18,923 nucleotides of DNA from an uncultured Eubacteriales bacterium (GTDB lineage Bacteria; Bacillota; Clostridia; Oscillospirales; Oscillospiraceae): the NCBI GenBank assembly GCA_900320765.1, contig ONTN01000018.1, positions 1-18,923 on the forward strand, read 5' to 3'. Both the position numbers and the translations under genes were made by a program. Positions 1 through 7,205 of the stretch are shown here, piece after piece; within the stretch, counting starts at the first letter, position 1, and every line of letters starts with the position of its first letter. Below the pieces are notes generated by a model that was not told where the DNA came from, made no database searches, and saw nothing but the letters and a program-made list of their open reading frames with translations.

Positions 1-447
1 TGCGAGGCGGAGAAGGTCTATCTCGGCGTGATGTACGGCGCTTTGGACGGCGGAGGCTTTACCATTTCGCAGCCCATTAAAAGGGCGGAGCCTCAGAAGA
101 TGCTCCGCATCGTCTCGCCGGACGGCAAGCGCGCCGTGACGCATTTGGAGCCCCTTGGGACAAACGGTGAGCTGACCCTCGCCCGCTTCACCCTTGAGAC
201 GGGGCGAACGCATCAGATAAGAGTACACTCGGCGTATATTGGCCACCCCCTTCTCGGCGACGCTCTTTACGGAACTGAGGAGAGCCTTAAGCTTTCGGAA
301 CAGCTCGGGGTATCTGCCCAGGCTCTGCACGCAGTCAGCATAAGGCTGAGAGACCCGATCACGGGAAATATGATCACCGCCGAAGCGCCGGTGCGCCGGC
401 AGGAATTAAACGATATTATAGAGGTACTATGGAAGAACAGAAAGTAA
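1..447 (+). CDS. RluA/RluD-family 23S rRNA pseudouridine synthase, 3' part only
   Basis: This is the C-terminal part of a gene whose start lies left of the window; the frame is open from base 1. RluA-family enzymes convert specific uridines in rRNA or tRNA to pseudouridine. The visible part has the family's GRTHQIRVH segment (ETGRTHQIRVHSAYIGHPLL), followed by GDALYG, typical of the C-terminal half of the catalytic domain. The catalytic Asp (HRLD motif) would lie upstream and cannot be checked. The gene ends in TAA at 445-447 and overlaps the start of hflX by 19 bases, so the two are translationally close and probably co-transcribed. Which RluA paralogue it is (RluD, YlyB, YhcT type) cannot be told from this part. 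Confidence 0.88.
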   Translation, partial: CEAEKVYLGVMYGALDGGGFTISQPIKRAEPQKMLRIVSPDGKRAVTHLEPLGTNGELTLARFTLETGRTHQIRVHSAYIGHPLLGDALYGTEESLKLSEQLGVSAQALHAVSIRLRDPITGNMITAEAPVRRQELNDIIEVLWKNRK

Positions 448-1712
448 GAGAAACAGCGATACTCGTCGGCCTTGCCGCCGACATTATGGACGAGGCCGAG
501 CGCAGCACCGACGAGAGCATGGACGAGCTCGAGGCTCTTGTTGAGACAGCGGGAGGACGTACGAAGGGCCGTATTCTGCAGAATAAAAAGACGCCCGACC
601 CGCGCACCTTCATAGGAGAAGGAAAAGTGCAGGAGCTCAAGGCGCTTATCGAGGCAGAGGAATGCGACCTTGCCGTTTTCGATAACGAGCTTTCCCCATC
701 GCAGACGAGGGCGCTTGAGGACGATCTCGGCGTCCACGTTATCGACAGGGCTCAGCTAATCCTCGATATATTCGCCCAGCGGGCGAGGACGAGGGAGGGG
801 CGGCTCCAGGTGGAGCTTGCCCAGTATAAATATATGCTCCCCCGCCTTACCGGAATGTGGACCCACCTCGTGCGCCAGACCGCCTCGGGCGGCTCCTCGC
901 CGATAGGCACGAGGGGACCGGGCGAAACTCAGCTTGAAACAGATAGGCGGCATATCCGCCGCAAGATACAGAAGCTTGAGGAAGAGCTTTCCGACGTGCG
1001 CCGCGTCCGCGATACGCAGAGGCGGAAGCGGGAGAAGAACAACGTCGCCGTAGTCGCTCTCGTCGGCTATACGAACGCCGGAAAAAGCACCCTTTTAAAC
1101 AGGCTCACCGATTCGGATATCCCCGCGAACGACCGCCTTTTCGACACTCTCGACACGACGACGAGGCGGCTCCTGCTCGCCCCCGGTCAGGAGGTGCTTT
1201 TATCCGACACGGTCGGCTTTATCCGGAAGCTGCCGCACCACCTAATTGAGGCTTTTAAGGCGACCCTTGAGGAGCTTAAATATGCCGACGTGCTTCTGCA
1301 CGTTATCGACGTCTCAAACCCGGAGTACGAGCTGCAGGCCGAGGTAGTGAGGCGGCTCATCGACGAGCTCGGCGCCTCGTCGACGCCCGTTATCGACGTT
1401 TATAACAAGGCTGACGCCTGCCCCGTTCCCTCGATGATACCGCGCGGGGATACCGCCGTAGCCATATCGGCAAAGACCGGAGAGGGCACGGACGTTCTCA
1501 CAGAGAAGATCGCAGAAATACTCGGTCGAGGGAAAAAGCGCGTATCCCTGAAAATACCTTACTCTGACGCCGGGCTTGCAGACCTTCTTCACAGTCAGGC
1601 GGAGATAACGGAGCTTGACTACCGCGAGGACTGCATTCAGGTCGAGGCCGTAATAAAGCCTGAGCTATGGGGCAGAGTTCGCGCATACGTCTCCGGCGGA
1701 GACGATGAATAG
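429..1712 (+). CDS. hflX: GTPase HflX
   Basis: HflX is a ribosome-associated GTPase that splits stalled or hibernating 70S ribosomes under stress. The 427-residue product has the usual architecture: an N-terminal HflX domain (about 1-165), the family signature GPGETQLE at 163-170, a coiled-coil linker rich in Arg, Glu and Lys (about 172-203), then a TRAFAC G domain. G1 is GYTNAGKST (213-221), G3 DTVGF (260-264) and G4 NKAD (326-329). The C-terminal domain is short, as in many Bacillota. The start ATG at 429 has GAGGT at 421-425 just upstream and lies inside the end of the preceding pseudouridine synthase gene. A strong terminator follows at 1720-1749. Length and motifs leave little doubt. Confidence 0.97.
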   Translation: MEEQKVRETAILVGLAADIMDEAERSTDESMDELEALVETAGGRTKGRILQNKKTPDPRTFIGEGKVQELKALIEAEECDLAVFDNELSPSQTRALEDDLGVHVIDRAQLILDIFAQRARTREGRLQVELAQYKYMLPRLTGMWTHLVRQTASGGSSPIGTRGPGETQLETDRRHIRRKIQKLEEELSDVRRVRDTQRRKREKNNVAVVALVGYTNAGKSTLLNRLTDSDIPANDRLFDTLDTTTRRLLLAPGQEVLLSDTVGFIRKLPHHLIEAFKATLEELKYADVLLHVIDVSNPEYELQAEVVRRLIDELGASSTPVIDVYNKADACPVPSMIPRGDTAVAISAKTGEGTDVLTEKIAEILGRGKKRVSLKIPYSDAGLADLLHSQAEITELDYREDCIQVEAVIKPELWGRVRAYVSGGDDE

Positions 1713-1719
1713 AAAGCTT

Positions 1720-1749
1720 AAGGGCTTCCCAAATCGGGAAGCCCTTTTT
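1720..1749 (+). terminator. Rho-independent terminator of hflX
   Basis: An 11-bp perfect stem (AAGGGCTTCCC at 1720-1730 with GGGAAGCCCTT at 1736-1746) has a 5-base loop and is followed by a T run. It starts 7 bases after the hflX stop. It also lies at the convergent end of the minus-strand yigZ-like gene, whose stop is at 1748-1750. On that strand no good T run follows, so it acts mainly on hflX. Confidence 0.9.
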
Positions 1750-2374
1750 ATATCCTTACCGCTCTCGTGCCCTCTCCGGTCACCCTTGGCTTTGACGCTC
1801 CCGAGGTGAGCTCGGTTACTCTTGCTGAATAGGCGGAAAGCTCCGCCTCCGTCATTGAAAACCGCATAATAACGCTCGCTCCGTACTCGGCGCTCTCGAG
1901 CTCTGACCCGAGCCTTTCAAGCTCGTTTTTGAGTCTCTCGAAAAGCTGATACGGACATTCAAGCTCGCAGGTCAGCATTTTTCTAAGCTCTGCCCTGCCA
2001 GCTTTTTCAAGCGCGAGGCTCGCCGCCTTTGAGTACGCTCTCACGAGGCCGCCTGCTCCGAGGAGGATACCGCCGAAGTATCGCGTTACGACGCAGCAGA
2101 AGTTTTCTATCCCCGCCGAGCGGAACACATTTAAAACGGGCATGCCGGAGGTGCCGGAGGGCTCCCCATCGTCGGAAAAGCGGGCTATGCCGCCCTCCTT
2201 TATACTGTACGCGTAGACGTTGTGAGTGGCGTCCCAGTGTTTTTCGCGCATCTCCCTTATTTTGTCCATGGCCTCGGTCTCTGAATCGGCGCGCCAGACC
2301 CTTCCGATAAAGCGCGACCTCTTCTCAACGTATTCTATTTCTCCGTATCCCGCCGGGACAATAAGCTCAGGCAT
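1748..2374 (-). CDS. YigZ/IMPACT family protein (UPF0029 + DUF1949)
   Basis: This 208-residue protein is of the YigZ/YvyE family, the bacterial relatives of eukaryotic IMPACT. The N-terminal UPF0029 domain carries the conserved FSDDGEPSGTSGMPVL segment and then VVTRYFGGILLGAGGLVRAYS. The rest (about 130-208) fits the ferredoxin-like DUF1949 domain. The biochemical role is unsettled; a role in translation regulation or nucleic-acid binding has been proposed for the family. I chose the ATG at 2372-2374 because GGAGA at 2383-2387 is correctly spaced from it, whereas the in-frame TTG two codons earlier sits on top of the Shine-Dalgarno. The diguanylate cyclase gene ends only 15 bases upstream, so the two genes are probably one transcript. 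Confidence 0.92.
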   Translation of the reverse strand: MPELIVPAGYGEIEYVEKRSRFIGRVWRADSETEAMDKIREMREKHWDATHNVYAYSIKEGGIARFSDDGEPSGTSGMPVLNVFRSAGIENFCCVVTRYFGGILLGAGGLVRAYSKAASLALEKAGRAELRKMLTCELECPYQLFERLKNELERLGSELESAEYGASVIMRFSMTEAELSAYSARVTELTSGASKPRVTGEGTRAVRI

Positions 2375-2389
2375 AGGCAATTCTCCAAA

Positions 2390-3301
2390 TCACTTAACAG
2401 GTATTATCTCTCCGCGGACGTTGAAGCTCATACCGTTTCTTCCCCTGTCCTTCACGTCGTAGAGAGCGTTGTCGGCGGCTTTGAATATCTCGTCCGCCGA
2501 TTCGCCGTTTCCGAACGATACGCCGATCGAGAGTGTGACCTTCGGAAGCCCGTCGGAGGTGTCTAATAGTCCTTTTCTTACAACGGCGACCTTTGACTCG
2601 ATAACGCTCCTAAGCTCAGGATTCATATCGGTCATTATGATTGTAAATTCGTCTCCTCCGAAGCGGCAGATATAGTCCGAGAATCGGAAGCTTGCTTTCA
2701 GAAGTCTTGCGACCTTCTGCAGCAACTTGTCCCCGACATCGTGGCCGTATGTATCGTTGAAGCCCTTGAAGCCGTCAATGTCAAGGATCATCAGGGCGAT
2801 ACCGTCGCGAAACTGATGCGCAAGAGCGTCGAAGGCGCGCCGGTTGTATAGACGGGTCAGGGCGTCGTGCTCGGCTGCGTGGCGCAGCGACTCGTTCGCT
2901 TTCTTAGTCTCCTCGTACATATCGTTATAGGCGCGGGAGAGATAGCGAAGCTCTCTCGCCCCCCTCTCCGGAAGGGGCTCGGACGCCTTTATCTTCTTTA
3001 TATACACCTTAAGCGGCATAAGGATGAGATATTCGACGAGGAATATCGTGAAGACTATCACGGCGAGAAGCAGTATAGCGAACAATCTTACCTGCGTCGT
3101 CAGATAGTTTGAGGCTTCCATCAGGTCGTTTGCCGCGCGCTCGCAGGAGTAGAAGGTCTCAGTTGCCACGGCCTCCTGCTCGTATGCCCTCAGAGTTCCG
3201 CTCGTCGAGAGAAATAGCAGAAACGAAAAAGCGACGGCGAGTAGGATGACGATAGCGTTTATAGTGCGTATTCTAATACCGTTTCTAAACAGTTTTTTCA
3301 C
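2390..3301 (-). CDS. Membrane diguanylate cyclase (GGDEF) with minimal sensor region
   Basis: This 303-residue enzyme should make cyclic di-GMP from two GTP. Order: TM1 (about 13-33), a very short extracytoplasmic stretch (about 34-72), TM2 (about 73-95), a HAMP-like linker with an ELRYLSRAYNDMYEE segment, then a complete GGDEF domain. Visible GGDEF features are DALTRLYNRRAF, DIDGFKGFNDTYGHDVGD, the active-site loop GGDEF (215-219) and the inhibitory RxxD site RFSD (206-209) five residues before it. Catalytic activity and product inhibition are therefore both expected. The start is GTG (3299-3301), with a weak GGGGCGG upstream. The sensor region looks shortened (see findings). It probably shares a transcript with the YigZ-family gene downstream. 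Confidence 0.93.
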   Translation of the reverse strand: MKKLFRNGIRIRTINAIVILLAVAFSFLLFLSTSGTLRAYEQEAVATETFYSCERAANDLMEASNYLTTQVRLFAILLLAVIVFTIFLVEYLILMPLKVYIKKIKASEPLPERGARELRYLSRAYNDMYEETKKANESLRHAAEHDALTRLYNRRAFDALAHQFRDGIALMILDIDGFKGFNDTYGHDVGDKLLQKVARLLKASFRFSDYICRFGGDEFTIIMTDMNPELRSVIESKVAVVRKGLLDTSDGLPKVTLSIGVSFGNGESADEIFKAADNALYDVKDRGRNGMSFNVRGEIIPVK

Positions 3302-3346
3302 GTTGACCGCCCCATATATAAAATGGCAATTTCATTAGTTCTTGTT

Positions 3347-3355
3347 ATTGTATCA
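3347..3355 (-). promoter_or_regulatory. Possible extended -10 promoter for the GGDEF gene
   Basis: On the minus strand the sequence TGATACAAT gives an extended -10 (TGN followed by TACAAT), about 45 bases before the GTG start. No good -35 hexamer is seen at the right distance. This is a weak call. Confidence 0.3.
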
Positions 3356-3381
3356 GTCTCGCGTTACTTAAGCTGTTACTT

Positions 3382-3401
3382 TTTCGCAAATTTTTGCGAA
3401 A
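3382..3401. other. AT-rich palindrome between DUF3810 and GGDEF genes
   Basis: A perfect 9-bp inverted repeat (TTTCGCAAA and TTTGCGAAA, loop TT) is flanked by A or T runs on both sides, just after the DUF3810 stop. It reads as a hairpin with a T run on the plus strand and only with A residues on the minus strand. It is therefore a doubtful terminator for DUF3810. A protein-binding palindrome is an alternative. Confidence 0.45.
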
Positions 3402-3409
3402 TTTTTCCC

Positions 3410-4501
3410 TCACTCATACCCTCCGAGCTCGTAATAGGCAACCAAGTGGTTTACGCAGGCGCCGTAGCTCTGTATCCCCGCCTCCTGACCGTTTGCCTTT
3501 AAATAGGCGTCGTACACCTTTTCTGATGCGGCGCTCACCTTGCTCTCATATCTCTGCCAGTATTCGGAATTATACAGCCAATCCGCTAAGAATCCTCCCT
3601 CGAAGCGGCTTCTGAGCTCCCTCCATTTCTCTGGCGAGGCTCTGTAGACCGCGTTCATCAGATAGAGTGAGCCCGTCACATATCCTGAATACCGGTACGC
3701 CGGGATATCCGAGAGTACGGACGCCGTGACGCCGATGAAGTTCGCCTCCTCCTCGGAGTACACCCCCCTCTGATGCGCAAGCTCGTGAGCCGCCGTGGCG
3801 GGCAGAAAGGCGGCGGGCTCGTTTACGTTTACGTTCGACTCGCCCGTAAACGGAAAATATACTCCGGTGAAGCCCGTAACGCTCATAAGCTCGGAGAATA
3901 CCATCTGCTTCGGCCTGCGTGAGGTCGCCTTTAGGCTCGGAAATCTCGCCTCCATCTCATCGTAAAGCGAGGCGCAGGCGGAGAGATATTCGCCGATATC
4001 CTCGGCGAACAGCCCGTTTTCGTCCCTTTTCACCGTGTCGGCAAGCTCCATCGCCTTCCGCGTAAAATACTCCGCCGCGTCAAAAAGTGCCTCCTTCTCT
4101 ACCCCACTGACCCGGAAATCCTCCTTTTCCGAGAAGCTTGAGGACCGGTAGTCTATGCCCCATAGCGAGAGATATCCGGAAAAGATGTACGCGATAACAA
4201 GAACTACGGCGCCCGCTCTTATGAGTAGCCTTTTAAGCCCGAGGCGTTTTCTGATAGCAAGGTAAATTGTTCTTCCGATATGTATAAGCAGCAAAAGCCC
4301 CGCGGCGACGTAGGCCGCCTCCATAACAGAGAAGGGCACGACCGAGCTTACCGCCCCGAGCACGTCCCGCACCGGGCGGGAGAAGCATCTGACAGCTGTA
4401 TCCGCAAGACTTTTGGTTTGTGAGAATATGACGTATAATACGGCAAAAAGCGCCGGTATTGAGGCTAATATCATCCATTTTATCCATTTTCTGTTTCTCA
4501 T
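3410..4501 (-). CDS. DUF3810 family membrane protein with HExxH metalloprotease motif
   Basis: The product has 363 residues. The N-terminal third has three hydrophobic segments (in residues of the start chosen here, about 8-27, 52-73 and 92-112). The rest is a soluble, probably extracytoplasmic domain. It contains HELAHQRG (HELAH at about 239-243) followed 8 residues later by an acidic stretch SEEEANFIG, the layout of a gluzincin-type zinc site, so a membrane-anchored metallopeptidase is likely. Family substrates are unknown. The ATG at 4499-4501 is preferred because the Shine-Dalgarno AAAGGGTG is 6 bases upstream; an in-frame GTG three codons earlier overlaps that site. The SGNH gene ends 89 bases upstream. 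Confidence 0.88.
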   Translation of the reverse strand: MRNRKWIKWMILASIPALFAVLYVIFSQTKSLADTAVRCFSRPVRDVLGAVSSVVPFSVMEAAYVAAGLLLLIHIGRTIYLAIRKRLGLKRLLIRAGAVVLVIAYIFSGYLSLWGIDYRSSSFSEKEDFRVSGVEKEALFDAAEYFTRKAMELADTVKRDENGLFAEDIGEYLSACASLYDEMEARFPSLKATSRRPKQMVFSELMSVTGFTGVYFPFTGESNVNVNEPAAFLPATAAHELAHQRGVYSEEEANFIGVTASVLSDIPAYRYSGYVTGSLYLMNAVYRASPEKWRELRSRFEGGFLADWLYNSEYWQRYESKVSAASEKVYDAYLKANGQEAGIQSYGACVNHLVAYYELGGYE

Positions 4502-4560
4502 CGGCTTCACCCTTTATAAATATACCACGCGCCGGTGATAAATAGCCAGCGGAATAATTT

Positions 4561-4585
4561 GGCGGGCAGCGTATCGCTGCCCGCC
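4561..4585 (-). other. Strong GC hairpin after the SGNH gene
   Basis: A perfect 11-bp stem (GGCGGGCAGCG with CGCTGCCCGCC, loop of 3) lies 5 bases after the SGNH stop. The minus strand continues with AAATTATT rather than a T run. It may act as a weak terminator or as an mRNA 3'-end stabiliser. Confidence 0.55.
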
Positions 4586-4590
4586 AGAGC

Positions 4591-5562
4591 TTACCATTCT
4601 GAAATTACAACTTCCTCGAAAACGGCAACGTGCTCCTTTATCCACTGACCCCAGGTCTTGTAGTACTTGCCGTAGGGATGGACTCCGTCGCCGGAGTACG
4701 TCGGAGAGAGATTTCCCTTCCCGTCGCCGAAATACTCGTTGCAGTCTATGTAGAACACAGTCTCGTTATCCGCGTTCTCCGCCTGGCGCTCGTTCAGCGC
4801 GGTCAGGCGCGCGTTGTTTATTCCGTAGATGTTCTTATCGGATCGCGACTTGGTCACAAGCATATTCGCCATAACATAGATAACGGCGTCGGGCTGCTGC
4901 TGCTTGACCCAGTCGACGAGGTCCTTGTACCGCCCGCCCGTGGTTTCGAGCTTCGAGGCGACCTCGTTGATGCCAAGCATTATGTAAACTTTCCCGAAGC
5001 TCGCCTTTTTGAAGAGCTGGCCGAGGGTCACGTTCCCGTAGCCCTTTACATTCGCGGTTGCTGAATAAATACCGGCCGTGCTCAGGCTGACCTTGCAGAA
5101 GAACTTTGCCTTACCGATGTCTCCGTATGCCTCAAGGCCGACGGTTCGGCTGTCGCCGATAAAGAGGGCGTCGTCAAAGTAGCTGTCGTCGACCTCCTTG
5201 AATACGAGCCTCGTCTCCGTGACGGGGTGGGGGTCTGCGATAGCGTGAGCGCGGCGCTTCGGCTCGAAGAGGGGCACGACGGGGATCGCGTCCTCGTCGG
5301 CGACTCTGTCCGGCTTCTCATTCGCCTCCTCGGCGGGATCTGCAACGGTCTCCGTAACTTCGGCTATCGGGTCTGCGTGGATGATCTCTTCATTCTCGGT
5401 CTCTTCAATGTCGGTCTCCGCACCGTAGATCATATCCTCGGAAAAGCCGACGAGGCGCAGAAGGCTCTCAGCGCCTGCAGTCTTGGCGAGGGCGACGGCG
5501 ACTATGGGTATGCTCACTATTAGAAGGATAACGTAAAGCGAGTTCAGTATCTTTTTTCTCAT
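4591..5562 (-). CDS. SGNH/GDSL-type hydrolase or acyltransferase, secreted or membrane-anchored
   Basis: The product has 323 residues. It begins with a basic N-terminus and one hydrophobic segment (about 8-27), then an acidic, low-complexity stalk (about 45-95) and the catalytic domain. SGNH blocks are visible: FIGDSRTVG (nucleophile Ser in GDS), a glycine-rich segment around GYGNVTLGQL, GINEV (Asn block) and DGVHPYG near the C-terminus (Asp and His). Next to an MBOAT gene, the likely role is the extracytoplasmic half of an O-acetylation or deacetylation system for a surface glycan; that is inference. I chose ATG 5560-5562 because it begins MRKK directly before the hydrophobic segment. An ATG 12 bases earlier (5572-5574) abuts the AAAGGA site. 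The ribosome-binding region lies inside the dispersed repeat. Confidence 0.9.
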   Translation of the reverse strand: MRKKILNSLYVILLIVSIPIVAVALAKTAGAESLLRLVGFSEDMIYGAETDIEETENEEIIHADPIAEVTETVADPAEEANEKPDRVADEDAIPVVPLFEPKRRAHAIADPHPVTETRLVFKEVDDSYFDDALFIGDSRTVGLEAYGDIGKAKFFCKVSLSTAGIYSATANVKGYGNVTLGQLFKKASFGKVYIMLGINEVASKLETTGGRYKDLVDWVKQQQPDAVIYVMANMLVTKSRSDKNIYGINNARLTALNERQAENADNETVFYIDCNEYFGDGKGNLSPTYSGDGVHPYGKYYKTWGQWIKEHVAVFEEVVISEW

Positions 5563-5680
5563 ATTTATGACCATTCCTTTTACTGAAGTTCAAGGCACAA
5601 AATGACCATGAAATGGAATGGTCATAAATGCCATGTTTTTCGGTTGCCGCGCAGCGGCGAGAAAAACGGCTTCTATTTCA
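5563..5680 (-). repeat. Dispersed structured element, copy A (upstream of SGNH gene)
   Basis: This intergenic element closely matches 12697-12819. In mRNA order it starts with a long hairpin (5630-5670) inside a 39-base block (5634-5672) identical in both copies. It ends with an inverted repeat: distal arm 5615-5628 against proximal arm 5564-5577, 14 bp perfect. The proximal arm adjoins the Shine-Dalgarno AAAGGA and runs up to the SGNH start codon. A third segment (5602-5609, ATGACCAT) can pair with the distal arm instead. The element sits between the MBOAT stop (5682) and the SGNH start. It might be a REP- or MITE-like repeat, a cis-acting RNA, or both. Confidence 0.8.
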
Positions 5681-5681
5681 A

Positions 5682-7076
5682 TCAGAAGTTAAAGTACATA
5701 AAGGGATCGCCGGCGGACTGGTAGAGGTTATATATCGCGTACCAGAAGATGGCCAGCATAATAATGCTCATCCAGGGCTTTTCTCTGTATTTTCTGAATG
5801 CCTTAAAGGGCAGCCCGGTGCAGAAGATAAGGCCGACGCCCATCAGGATATAGGTCTGAGTTCCGTAGGTCAAAAAGTCTCCGGCAAAGATATTCGCTTC
5901 CGCCGAGGTCTGCCCGAAAAGGCGCATCACGTAGACCGGGATCTGCGAAATATCGCCGACGGCGAAAATGAGCCACGAGAATAAAATAACAACTATCGTG
6001 TAGAGATGCGAGAAAAACGGGAGCTTGTCCAAAAGCTTTTTGAGGAACAGCTTTTCTATCGCGATAAAGAAGAAGAGGTAAAGCCCCCAAAGGACGAAGT
6101 TCCAGCTTGCCCCGTGCCACAGGCCGGTAAGAAGCCATACGACGAGGAGATTCAGTATCGTTCTGAAAAGACCCTTGCGGCTTCCGCCGAGGGGGATATA
6201 GATATAATCGCGGAACCATGCGCCGAGGGTGATATGCCACCTTCTCCAAAACTCGGAGACGCTTTTTGAGAGATATGGATCGTTAAAGTTATCGGGGAGC
6301 TTTATCCCGATCATCTCCCCAATTCCGATAGCCATCATCGAATAGCCGGCGAAGTCGAAATAGAGCTGCATCGCGTAGGCTATCATTGAAAGCCACGCGT
6401 GAGGGGTCGAGATGCTGTCAAAGCCGATATTGTAGGCTCCGGTCCATATAGCGCCGATGCGGTCGGCAAGGAGCACCTTCATACCGAGGCCGAGAGTAAA
6501 GGTGAGAAAGCCGCGGTTTACTCCGGCGAGCGAGGGCTCGGGAAAAGCGTCGATCGAGCGCTTGAGCTCGGGGTATCTCGCTATCGGGCCGCTCGTGAGC
6601 TTCGGGAACATAAGGATGAATACCGCCATATCGAGAACGGAGGCTGCCCCCTCCGTCTTGCCCTTATAAACGTCGGCAAGATAGGATATGGACTGGAAGG
6701 TGTAAAAGCTTATTCCGAGCGGCAGCATAAGCTCAGGAACGGATAGCTTAAGCCCGGCAAGCTCATTTAGATTCGTCGTAATAAAGCCGAGATATTTGAA
6801 AACTATGAGCCATGCTATGTTATACAGTACGGCGAGGGCTAAGATTGCCTTCTTCCTCTTTCCGTTTTTTGCGATCCCTCTGCCCGCAAAGTAATTAACA
6901 AAAAGGGAGGCGACGAGAAGAAGAATAAATTCCGGGTGAGCGAGAGTTCCGCAAACGTAAAACGCAAGGCTCGCGATCGTCATCCAAAGCCCGCGGTACT
7001 GCTTCGGCAGTATGCAGTGGATCAGCAGGAACACCGGAAGAAAAATAAAAATAAAGTCAAGCTGAGAAAAAGCCAC
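5682..7076 (-). CDS. MBOAT-family membrane O-acyltransferase (AlgI/DltB-like)
   Basis: This polytopic membrane protein of 464 residues (GTG start) transfers acyl groups across the membrane to an extracellular polymer; AlgI, PatA and DltB are family examples. Conserved MBOAT parts are visible: PLGISFYTFQSISYLADVYKG, MFPKLTSGPIARY, YFDFAGYSMMAIGIG, FWRRWHITLGAWFRDYIYIP, and LTGLWHGASW with the invariant active-site His (residue 321). The longer frame begins with TTG at 7119-7121. I prefer GTG 7074-7076, because the family usually starts just before the first hydrophobic segment and GGGGAAAA lies upstream. The SGNH hydrolase gene follows after the repeat, matching the known MBOAT plus SGNH pairing. 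The polymer and acyl group cannot be told. Confidence 0.92.
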   Translation of the reverse strand: MAFSQLDFIFIFLPVFLLIHCILPKQYRGLWMTIASLAFYVCGTLAHPEFILLLVASLFVNYFAGRGIAKNGKRKKAILALAVLYNIAWLIVFKYLGFITTNLNELAGLKLSVPELMLPLGISFYTFQSISYLADVYKGKTEGAASVLDMAVFILMFPKLTSGPIARYPELKRSIDAFPEPSLAGVNRGFLTFTLGLGMKVLLADRIGAIWTGAYNIGFDSISTPHAWLSMIAYAMQLYFDFAGYSMMAIGIGEMIGIKLPDNFNDPYLSKSVSEFWRRWHITLGAWFRDYIYIPLGGSRKGLFRTILNLLVVWLLTGLWHGASWNFVLWGLYLFFFIAIEKLFLKKLLDKLPFFSHLYTIVVILFSWLIFAVGDISQIPVYVMRLFGQTSAEANIFAGDFLTYGTQTYILMGVGLIFCTGLPFKAFRKYREKPWMSIIMLAIFWYAIYNLYQSAGDPFMYFNF

Positions 7077-7119
7077 TTTCCATTTTCCCCACAATCTCTT
7101 TATGATCGAAAAAAAGCGC

Positions 7120-7150
7120 AAAAATTCAGGGCGGAAATAATCCGCCCTGA
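7120..7150 (-). terminator. Rho-independent terminator of the PadR/DUF4097 operon
   Basis: On the minus strand a 10-bp stem (TCAGGGCGGA with TCCGCCCTGA, 7126-7150, 5-base loop) is followed by ATTTTTG. It lies about 56 bases after the last gene of the operon. It overlaps the start region of the promoter proposed for the MBOAT gene. Confidence 0.8.
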
Positions 7151-7151
7151 T

Positions 7152-7180
7152 ATTTTATCAGAATACCTCGAATTGTGCAA
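7152..7180 (-). promoter_or_regulatory. Probable sigma-A promoter for the MBOAT gene
   Basis: On the minus strand TTGCAC (7175-7180) and TAAAAT (7152-7157) are separated by exactly 17 bases. The predicted start is around 7145, so the transcript would begin within the terminator hairpin of the preceding operon and have a leader of about 70 bases before the GTG. Confidence 0.55.
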
Positions 7181-7205
7181 TATTACATCGAACAATTTTT
7201 TAGCC

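Noticed and set aside
4433..4530. TATATTTATAAA upstream of the DUF3810 gene as a promoter
   Set aside because: The -10-like sequence has no matching -35 at 16-18 bases and runs into the Shine-Dalgarno; it is not supportable.
5562..5600. TTGA-N-N followed after 17 bases by TCATAA on the minus strand, present in both repeat copies (TTGAAC and TTGAGT), resembling a promoter
   Set aside because: The -10-like sequence overlaps the start codons, so transcription would begin inside the genes and remove the N-termini.
5630..5670. The conserved hairpin of the repeat as a rho-independent terminator of MBOAT and recO
   Set aside because: On the minus strand no T run follows the stem. The five T residues are inside the stem.
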